Source: an uncultured Eubacteriales bacterium
GTDB taxonomy: Bacteria > Bacillota > Clostridia > Oscillospirales > Oscillospiraceae
Direction: 5' to 3'
DNA: 64,000 nt
Assembly: GCA_900549545.1 (NCBI GenBank)
Contig: URPA01000002.1
Location: 55,177 to 119,176 of the forward strand
How positions within the stretch are numbered: position 1 is the first letter of the stretch; each line of letters begins with the position of its first letter. The translations under genes were made by a program, and so were the position numbers. Positions 58,486 to 64,000 of this stretch are shown here, in pieces. A model generated the notes under the pieces. That model did no database searches. It saw only the letters and a program-made list of their open reading frames with translations, and was not told where the DNA came from.

Positions 58486-59304
58486 TCAATATTCAAAATC
58501 CGGCACGTAATGGGCATAGAACTCTTCATAGCAGATTCCATGCTCCATTATAAACGTCGCCGCTTCAACGCCCACATAGCGATAGTGCCAGGGCTCATCC
58601 CAGCCGGTGAGCAGGAGCTTGCGCGTGGGATAGCGCTTTATGAAGCCGTACTCGGCGCAGTGTGCGTCTACCCACTCATAAAATTCCTGATTCATATCGC
58701 TGTACACAAGGCGCCGGTAGTTCTTGTCCATCAAATCCACCGCGAGGCCGAGCTGATGCTCGCTGCTCCCGGGGTAGGCCGTGATGGACCGCGCCGCCTC
58801 CGCCGCCTCCTGATATCTCGGGTCGTTATAATCGTCAATGCCGAACATCTCTAGCGCGAGCTGCGACGCCTTGCCGTTAAAAATCTTGGTCTGGTAAGAA
58901 TATGTCCTGTACGCAGCGCCCACATAGACGTTAAAGCCCGCATCCTTTATGGCCTGAATAAAATCCTCAAGATAGGGCATGGCGGCAGTGCTGAACATCA
59001 TGTAGCTTGTTGATTCGATTTTGGAAACCTCCGGCTCCCAGGTTGCTGAAAGAAGGTTATCATCGTTTACTATATAATATTGCTCCTGAGTGATATCTAT
59101 ATCCGGCCAGATATTCTCCGTCGGCTCCGGGGTGTTGGCGGCGTTTGCGTCCTGAAAGGTGACGCTGTCGCTCTTGACGTAGGCCCCGTCCTTGCCGCCG
59201 AAGATAACCTCGGTCTGTCTATCCATGCGGGATATTACTATTGTATAAAGCACGATGCACAAAAGCGCAACGCAGATAAGCCAGGCTGTTCTCTTTTTTG
59301 CCAT
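58486..59304 (-). CDS. VanY-like D-alanyl-D-alanine carboxypeptidase (M15)
   Basis: A 272-residue extracytoplasmic peptidase. An N-terminal membrane anchor (about 8-25) is followed by a linker and the M15B domain with AAYRTYSYQ, SSEHQLGLAVDLMD and DEPWHYRYVG, which supply the zinc His/Asp/His. It would trim the terminal D-Ala of peptidoglycan stem peptides. It is not part of a van operon here, so a general wall-remodelling role is likely. GGAGGTG precedes the ATG. Confidence 0.92.
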   Translation of the reverse strand: MAKKRTAWLICVALLCIVLYTIVISRMDRQTEVIFGGKDGAYVKSDSVTFQDANAANTPEPTENIWPDIDITQEQYYIVNDDNLLSATWEPEVSKIESTSYMMFSTAAMPYLEDFIQAIKDAGFNVYVGAAYRTYSYQTKIFNGKASQLALEMFGIDDYNDPRYQEAAEAARSITAYPGSSEHQLGLAVDLMDKNYRRLVYSDMNQEFYEWVDAHCAEYGFIKRYPTRKLLLTGWDEPWHYRYVGVEAATFIMEHGICYEEFYAHYVPDFEY

Positions 59305-59386
59305 TGGAGCACCTCCTTCGGTAAAGGCATTTCAAACAATTCTGAGCTATTATATCACCTGCGCCGCCGTAATTCAAGTATTCTGC

Positions 59387-59701
59387 TGCGGGCTGCCCTT
59401 TTTCCGCAGCTTTGTGGAGACTGTGCAAAAGCTCGCCCCGGGCCGGAGAAACATCAGCTTCTCAATACAGACAAACGGCCTGCTCATTGACAGCGACTGG
59501 GCGGATTTTTTCAAGGAGAACGATTTTCTTGTCGGTCTCTCCATGGACGGCGGCAGCGATATTCACAACCTCAACCGCCGGGACAGGCAGGCCGCTTCCG
59601 GCATTGGGGACAATTACTTCTGCGCCGGGTGTCAGAAATTTTTCACCCACGCCCTGCCAAAGCTCAGGCAGCTTTTGCGGAGCAACTGGCACAATATTTG
59701 A
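59387..59701 (+). pseudogene. Remnant of an anaerobic sulfatase maturase-like radical SAM gene
   Basis: The frame encodes CGLPFFRSFVETVQK, SFSIQTNGLLIDSDWADFF, DFLVGLSMDGGSDIHN and then NYFCAGCQKFFTHALPKLRQ. The first three blocks match the middle of the barrel of AnSME-type radical SAM enzymes and the last matches their extreme C-terminus. The CxxxCxxC site at the start and about 200 residues between IHN and RRDR are missing, the latter by an in-frame deletion. It cannot be an enzyme. No sulfatase or precursor peptide gene is nearby. Confidence 0.75.
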
Positions 59702-59715
59702 TAAACCGGCTCGCA

Positions 59716-59748
59716 AAACCCGCTCTGCCGTTTTGGCAGAGCGGGTTT
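59716..59748 (+). terminator. Terminator after the maturase remnant
   Basis: AAACCCGCTCTGCC and GGCAGAGCGGGTTT form a 14-bp stem with a five-base loop. It may also end the sigma-factor transcript from the opposite side. Confidence 0.8.
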
Positions 59749-59776
59749 GTGTGCCTTTGACCGGCCTTGCCGCGCC

Positions 59777-59860
59777 CTAAAATGGGTTCGCCTCCTCCCC
59801 CAGCGCGCTGCGCAGCTTCGCCAGCGCTTTTTTCTCTATGCGCGATACATAGCGCTGGAA
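59777..59860 (-). pseudogene. 3' end of a sporulation sigma factor gene, SigK-like
   Basis: Read on the minus strand, the last 27 codons give FQRYVSRIEKKALAKLRSAL followed by GEEANPF and a stop. YVSRIEKKALAKL is the end of sigma region 4.2; SigK proteins have RSYVSRIEKRAL or close variants there, whereas SigE, SigF and SigG differ. The frame is closed by a stop immediately upstream, at the border with the mobile element. The rest of the gene must be elsewhere, presumably beyond the right edge. Either the gene is split and rejoined by excision, or this is a displaced 3' end left by integration at the gene terminus. Confidence 0.65.
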
Positions 59861-59883
59861 CTATTGTAAGTGCTTTTACCTTG
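59861..59883. other. Presumed junction of the element with the sigma gene
   Basis: The 23 bases between the sigma fragment and the recombinase terminator contain the boundary of the inserted element. The crossover site itself cannot be fixed without the other end. Confidence 0.4.
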
Positions 59884-59905
59884 AAAAAGTGCCGCTTTTG
59901 CGGCA
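59884..59905 (-). terminator. Terminator of the recombinase gene
   Basis: TGCCGC, TTTT and GCGGCA form a short stem followed by CTTTTT on the minus strand, just after the recombinase stop. Confidence 0.7.
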
Positions 59906-59907
59906 AA

Positions 59908-61368
59908 TTATGCAGAATTAGCGTCATTTAGCTGCTGAAAACGGAATTTAATAATGAGCTGCTTATCCTCTGTCAGCTCTACCCTCTCGATGAGGCTGAC
60001 CAGCAGTTCCCGGCTGGCAAAGGCGCTGTCCATAAAGCGCTGAACCAATTCCTCTGCCCTGTCCTTTACGGATACAGGGCTTTTCTTCTGCATTTCCAGC
60101 CCCCGCCGTTTTTCCTCCAAAGCGGCTCTCTCCGATTTTGCTTTGCTGTAGATGCGCTCAAAATCCGTCTCGGTCAGCAGTCCGCTGAGCCTATCCATGT
60201 ACATCTTGTCAAGATTTGCCGTCAGGCTGTCGATCTTGCTTTGTATAGCCTGCATCTCAAGCTCCAGCGCGTTCTCCCTTTGGGCTCGCTCCACCGCTTC
60301 CTGCGCGGCAGGCAGCAGCTCGGCAGGGTTTAAATAGGCCTCGCACACTTCCCGCACCTTGGCGATGACCGCGTCTGTGACGGTTTTTTCTTTGATAGTA
60401 TGGCAAGTGCAGACGCCCGCCTTTGTGAAGCGCTGATAGGTGCGGCAGACAAAATACAGCACATCCTCCCCCGCCGCGTTTTTTCTATTGATAACGGCCA
60501 GCGGATAGCCGCATTCGTGACAAAAGATGAAGCCTTTTAGCAAAAAGTCATAGGTTCGGCTGCGGGTGTGCTTTCGGCTGTTCACCAGCATACGCACCTT
60601 CTGAAAGCTCTCCTTGTCGATCAGCGGTTCATGAGTATTCTCGACCACCACCCAGTTATCTTTATCCTGCCTCAGGCATTTCTTGGATTTGTAGCTGATC
60701 TTTACTTGCCTCCCCTGCACCATATTGCCGATATAAGTCTCATTTTGCAGCATATCAGAAATCCGTTCGCTGCTCCACAGGCCGGTGTAAGGGCCGGGTC
60801 TGGCAACGGGCAGTCCGGCATAGGTAGCCGGTGTCGGTATCCCTTCTGTGTTCAAGCGTGCTGCGATCTGCCGGCAGCTCATCCCTTCCAGTGCCATTGC
60901 GAAAATGCGCCGCACCACCGAGGCCGCTTCCTCGTCTATGACGATTTTGTTTTTCTCCGTGGGATGCATCTTGTAGCCATAAACCGGCTTGCCGCCGATA
61001 AACTGCCCCTTGCGCTGCTTATCACGCTTTACGCTTTTGATCTTCTTGGAAATATCCTTGGCGTACATGTCGTTCATGATTGCCCGGAACGGCGTAATGT
61101 CGTTTGCCGTAGATTCCACCCCGGTATCAATGCCGTCAAGCAGGGAGATGTATCGCACCCGCTTTTCCGGGAAGTACCGTTCCATGTAGTGCCCGGTCAT
61201 GATATAGTCACGCCCAAGGCGGCTCAAGTCCTTAGTGATGACCATATTGACCTTTTTCGCCTCAATATCGCCAATCATGCGCTGAAAATCCGGTCGGTCA
61301 AAAGCTGACGTTAGATAACGATACTTTTGAAAACACTGGAAAATCAAGGTTTTTCGAGCGACGGACAA
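59908..61368 (-). pseudogene. Large serine recombinase, N-terminal catalytic part missing
   Basis: The frame of 486 codons matches large serine recombinases of the TndX/SpoIVCA type from FDRPDFQRMIGDIEAKKV (codon 23, base 61302) onward: resolvase-domain end with KDLSRLGRDY, the recombinase domain, a zinc-ribbon with CHECGYPL, and a coiled-coil tail. The first 70-80 residues, including the YxRxS nucleophile, are absent; the 22 codons in front are unrelated and begin with a TTG lacking a ribosome site. The break coincides with the left end of a conjugative element. It sits next to the split sigma gene and was probably the excisionase for that element. As it stands it should be inactive. Confidence 0.75.
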
Positions 61369-61402
61369 GCAGGGTATTGTACTAAAAACTGAATACGACG
61401 CA
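61369..61402. mobile_element. Left end region of the Tn1549-like conjugative element
   Basis: Recombinase homology stops at about 61302 and element-specific sequence is recognisable from about 61380. The exact end lies in 61303-61400. The element continues to the window edge. Confidence 0.55.
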
Positions 61403-61403
61403 G

Positions 61404-61453
61404 AAGCGGCGTTTCTTACTCTCTACATGGGAGAACAGGAACGCCGCTTTTTT
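61404..61453 (+). terminator. Terminator-like hairpin at the element's left end
   Basis: AAGCGGCGTT and AACGCCGCTT form a 10-bp stem with a 26-base loop followed by six T. It may shield the element from outside transcription. Confidence 0.6.
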
Positions 61454-61459
61454 ATGCCC

Positions 61460-61577
61460 TTTGTTACGCAGTAGGGGCAGAAAAAGCCTTGCTACAAGCG
61501 ATTTTGCGGGCGCGTATCTGGCGCGGCAAGGGATTTATACCTTATCCCCCGAAACCGCGCTTCTACTGCGTAACAAA
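61460..61577 (+). repeat. 15-bp inverted repeat upstream of the replication initiator
   Basis: TTTGTTACGCAGTAG (61460-61474) and CTACTGCGTAACAAA (61563-61577) are perfect complements that enclose 88 bases, ending 25 bases before the initiator ATG. It may be a structured leader, an origin or a binding site. Confidence 0.6.
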
Positions 61578-61602
61578 TCCACAGCAAAAGGAGTGATTTA
61601 CT

Positions 61603-62586
61603 ATGGCAGTTTTCAGAGTGGAACGGAACAAGGGCTACACCGTAATGAGCAACCACCACCTACGCAACAAGGAGCTTTCCTTAAAGGCAAAAGGGCTGTT
61701 GTCGCAAATGCTGTCACTCCCCGAAGATTGGGACTACACCTTGAAAGGCTTATCCCTTATCAACCGGGAGAAGATAGACGCTATCCGCGAAGCCATTAAG
61801 GAGCTTGAACGCGCCGGGTATATCGTTCGGTCAAGGGAGCGCGACGAGAAAGGACGCTTGCGGGGCGCGGACTATGTGATATTCGAGCAGCCGCAGCCGC
61901 CTACGCCGGATTTACCTACATTGGAAAATCCAACATTGGATAATCCAACGCAGGAAAAACCAACATTGGAAAAACCTACGTTGGAAAATCCAACGCAATT
62001 AAATAAAGATATACAAAGAACTGACTTACCAAAAAAAGAAAAATCAAATACAGATTTATCAAGTACCCATTCCATTCCTATCCTTTCCCCTAACCCCTCT
62101 CCTTGCAGAGAAGCGGCTACGCCGCCGGAACGGAAAGGAACGGAAGCGGCAGCACAGAGCGCAGTTGATATATACCGGGAAATCATCAAGGACAATATCG
62201 ACTACCACATTCTCAAACAGGACATGAAGTTTGACGGGGACAGGCTGGACGAGATTGTAGACCTCATGCTTGAAACCGTATGCACCGCCAGAAAGCGGGT
62301 ACGGATTGCGGGGGACGACTACCCGGCAGAGCTTGTGAAATCTAAGTTTATGAAACTGGACGGCGAGCATATCCGCTTTGTGCTTGACTGTATGCGGGAG
62401 AACACAACGAAAATCCGCAACATCAAGCAATATCTGAAAGCAGCCCTTTTCAACGCCCCGTCCACTATCGGCAATTATTACACTTCCCTTGTCGCCCATG
62501 ACATGGCAAGCGGCGCACTGTCACCGAAGAAGCCGCAGTACGGCGACCCGGACTATTATTCATTCAAACCGGGCGAAAGCCTGTAA
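61603..62586 (+). CDS. Replication initiator-like protein (DUF6017/RepA type) of the conjugative element
   Basis: A 327-residue protein. Residues 1-100 form a winged helix (SLKAKGLLSQMLSLPEDWDYTLKGLSLINREKIDAIREAIKELERAGYI), a linker at about 105-165 has six 5-residue PTLEN-type repeats, and the C-terminal DUF6017 domain begins near 190. Such proteins head Tn1549-like elements and are thought to start rolling-circle or theta replication of the excised form. AAAGGAG precedes the ATG. The first three-quarters of the linker is encoded by 15-base repeats at 61915-62001. Confidence 0.88.
   Translation: MAVFRVERNKGYTVMSNHHLRNKELSLKAKGLLSQMLSLPEDWDYTLKGLSLINREKIDAIREAIKELERAGYIVRSRERDEKGRLRGADYVIFEQPQPPTPDLPTLENPTLDNPTQEKPTLEKPTLENPTQLNKDIQRTDLPKKEKSNTDLSSTHSIPILSPNPSPCREAATPPERKGTEAAAQSAVDIYREIIKDNIDYHILKQDMKFDGDRLDEIVDLMLETVCTARKRVRIAGDDYPAELVKSKFMKLDGEHIRFVLDCMRENTTKIRNIKQYLKAALFNAPSTIGNYYTSLVAHDMASGALSPKKPQYGDPDYYSFKPGESL
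61915..62001 (+). repeat. 15-base tandem repeats in the initiator linker
   Basis: Five full units and a partial sixth of the type CCAACATTGGAAAAT, one to four differences per unit, encode the PTLEN-like linker. The number of units is likely to vary between copies of the element. Confidence 0.8.
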
Positions 62587-62609
62587 AACAACAAAAGGAG
62601 GATTTTATT

Positions 62610-62831
62610 ATGGCACAGAAAATGACAGGAGCATTGGTATTTGACGAGCGCACCGACCGTTACGACATTCGCTTTGACTTAAACAGCTACTACGGGGGCT
62701 TGCATTGCGGTGAGTGCTTTGACGTATTCGTGCGGGGCAAGTGGAAGCCGACCCGGATTGAGTACGGCGACAACTGGTATCTTGTGGGTATCAGAGCCGA
62801 GGACTTGAACGGGCTGCGGGTGCGTATCTGA
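62610..62831 (+). CDS. DUF5348 family small protein of the conjugative element
   Basis: A 73-residue protein, MTGALVFDERTDRYDIRFDL then YYGGLHCGECFDVFVRGKWKPTRIEYGDNWYLVG, matching the DUF5348 proteins found at this position in Tn1549-like elements. Function unknown. AAAGGAGG precedes the ATG. Confidence 0.85.
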   Translation: MAQKMTGALVFDERTDRYDIRFDLNSYYGGLHCGECFDVFVRGKWKPTRIEYGDNWYLVGIRAEDLNGLRVRI

Positions 62832-62872
62832 CCGCCGCCCCATAAAGAAACGCGAAAGGAGGACGCGAGGAA

Positions 62873-63349
62873 TTGCAGGACGAAGTAAACGAAAAGACCA
62901 TAGCCCTTTACATCAAGACCGGGAAGCTGACCGCCCAGACGCTCCAAAAGGCAATGAAAGCCATACTGTCAAAGGGCAAAAAGCAGCTTGCAAAACCGCC
63001 ACAGGGAAAGCAGAGCTTAAAGCAGCTTATGAAGCAGAACGCGGGCGTTTCCAACATTGAGATTACCGAGGGCAATATCAAAGCCTTTGAGAGTACGGCG
63101 AAAAAGTACGGTATCGACTTTGCGCTGAAAAAGGACGCAACGGAAAGCCCGCCCCGCTATCTGGTTTTTTTCAAGGGGCGGGACGCGGACGTGCTGACCG
63201 CAGCCTTTAAGGAGTTTTCCGCAAAGAAGCTGACACAGGAGAAAAAGCCCTCTATCCGAAAGCTGCTCTCTACGCTCAAAGAAGCCGCACAGGGCAAGAA
63301 CGCGGAACGGGCAAAGGTCAAGAACAAGGACAGGGAGGTATCGCTATGA
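62873..63349 (+). CDS. PcfB family protein (DUF3801)
   Basis: A 158-residue PcfB-type protein (NEKTIALYIKTGKLTAQTLQKAMKA, NIEITEGNIKAFESTAKKYGIDFALKK), which in conjugative plasmids helps present the relaxosome to the coupling protein. The likely start is TTG at 62873 with GAGG close and a stronger AGGAGG further up. Its stop overlaps the virD4-like start by four bases, consistent with a shared complex. Confidence 0.85.
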   Translation: MQDEVNEKTIALYIKTGKLTAQTLQKAMKAILSKGKKQLAKPPQGKQSLKQLMKQNAGVSNIEITEGNIKAFESTAKKYGIDFALKKDATESPPRYLVFFKGRDADVLTAAFKEFSAKKLTQEKKPSIRKLLSTLKEAAQGKNAERAKVKNKDREVSL

Positions 63350-64000
63350 AGCCGGAAATCAAGAAGCTGCTTATCCTAAATCTCCCGTATCTGCTCTTTG
63401 TCTGGCTCTTTGATAAAGTGGGCGCGGCTGTCCGTCTATCCCCCGGCGCGGACGCAAGCGCAAAGCTGCTACATCTTGGGGACGGTTTTACCACCGCCTT
63501 TTCCAGTATCGCGCCGAGCTTCCACCCGGCAGACTTACTTATCGGCATTGCGGGGGCGGTCATTGTCCGGCTGATTATCTACACCAAAGGCAAGAACGCG
63601 AAGAAATACCGCCGCGGGACAGAATACGGTTCGGCGCGTTGGGGCGGGGCTGACGACATAAAGCCGTACACAGACCCGGTATTTGAGAACAATATCCCCT
63701 TAACGCAGACGGAACGGCTCACCATGAACAGCCGCCCGAAGCAGCCGAAATACGCAAGAAACAAAAATATTCTTGTAATCGGCGGTTCCGGCAGCGGCAA
63801 GACCCGGTTCTTTGTGAAACCGTCGCTCATGCAATGTACGTCAAAGGATTTTCCAACGTCGTATATCGTCACTGACCCGAAAGGAACACTGATTTTGGAA
63901 ACCGGGAAAATGTTGCAGCGGTACAAATACCGTATCAAAGTGCTAAATACGATTAACTTCAAAAAATCCATGAAATACAATCCCTTTGCCTATCTGCGGA
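63346..64000 (+). CDS. VirD4-like conjugal coupling ATPase, 3' end outside the window
   Basis: The first 218 codons of a TraG/VirD4-type ATPase (CD1115-like). Two N-terminal membrane helices (about 8-24 and 64-79) precede GTEYGSARWG (91-100) and Walker A GGSGSGKT (146-153), followed by VTDPKGTL. The protein docks the relaxosome to the type IV channel. AGGGAGG precedes the ATG. It confirms that the region is a conjugative element; relaxase, channel and integrase genes should follow. Confidence 0.92.
   Translation, partial: MKPEIKKLLILNLPYLLFVWLFDKVGAAVRLSPGADASAKLLHLGDGFTTAFSSIAPSFHPADLLIGIAGAVIVRLIIYTKGKNAKKYRRGTEYGSARWGGADDIKPYTDPVFENNIPLTQTERLTMNSRPKQPKYARNKNILVIGGSGSGKTRFFVKPSLMQCTSKDFPTSYIVTDPKGTLILETGKMLQRYKYRIKVLNTINFKKSMKYNPFAYLR

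Noticed and set aside
58486..59304. Vancomycin resistance vanY as part of a resistance cluster
   Set aside because: No vanR, vanS, vanH, vanA/B or vanX genes are adjacent; the gene looks like a chromosomal wall-remodelling peptidase.
59908..61368. Intact integrase of the conjugative element
   Set aside because: It lies outside the element's left end, lacks the N-terminal catalytic serine region, and this element type normally carries its integrase at the opposite end.

Overview
The window reads as a chromosome segment of an anaerobic, probably endospore-forming Clostridia bacterium of the Oscillospiraceae/Ruminococcaceae type. The evidence is a GC-rich genome with Firmicutes-style AGGAGG ribosome sites and TTG/GTG starts, a Re-type citrate synthase, the yaaL-bofA pair, a SpoIVFB-like M50 protease, the rimP-nusA-ylxR-ylxQ-infB order, and a Tn1549-like conjugative element at the right edge. 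Species cannot be named from the sequence alone.

Layout. 1-2.6 kb: an MFS transporter (5' end outside the window) and a CaiB-like CoA-transferase. 2.7-3.7 kb: a degenerate LCP-like protein. 3.7-9.1 kb: a minus-strand operon (Re-citrate synthase, GntR regulator, aconitase, isocitrate dehydrogenase) forming the oxidative TCA branch to 2-oxoglutarate, with three copies of one operator palindrome in front. 9.1-16.2 kb: rpsU, then radC/tsaD/rimI/polA/uvrB. 16.3-19.9 kb: a small surface-polysaccharide cluster. 20-24.2 kb: rplS, a candidate small-toxin/antisense-RNA locus, a radical-SAM pair and a SpoIVFB-like protease. 24.3-31.9 kb: tRNA-Pro, a DUF308 membrane protein, ftsH, two TetR regulators, a MATE pump broken by one in-frame stop, and an MBL hydrolase/OFA-type MFS operon facing an IclR regulator. 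33-34 kb: tRNA-Leu, a four-helix-bundle gene inside inverted repeats, tRNA-Gly. 34-40.6 kb: a transglutaminase-like lipoprotein, YitT, and a type IIA topoisomerase A/B pair. 41-46.5 kb: yaaL-bofA, tandem MgtC proteins, yjjG, murF, an exonuclease. 46.5-54.5 kb: the rimP-nusA-ylxR-ylxQ-infB-rbfA-nrnA-truB-ribF translation operon. 54.6-58.4 kb: a class V PLP enzyme and an NhaC-type antiporter facing an RpiR regulator. 58.5-59.7 kb: a VanY-like peptidase and a deleted sulfatase-maturase remnant.

From 59.8 kb the window enters mobile DNA. The last 27 codons of what looks like a sporulation sigma factor (closest to SigK) lie against a large serine recombinase gene that lacks its catalytic N-terminus. 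Immediately beyond is the left end of a Tn1549-like integrative conjugative element (replication initiator, DUF5348, PcfB, VirD4 coupling ATPase) that runs off the window. The simplest reading is a skin-like element in or at the end of the sigma gene, later hit by a conjugative element. The upstream part of the sigma gene and of the recombinase must lie beyond base 64000.

Other unexplained structure includes a family of intergenic hairpins whose arms differ but whose loops and flanks are shared (near 33.1, 40.9 and 52.8 kb), a terminator in the leader of the nusA operon, and matched operator-like inverted repeats in front of both tetR genes.
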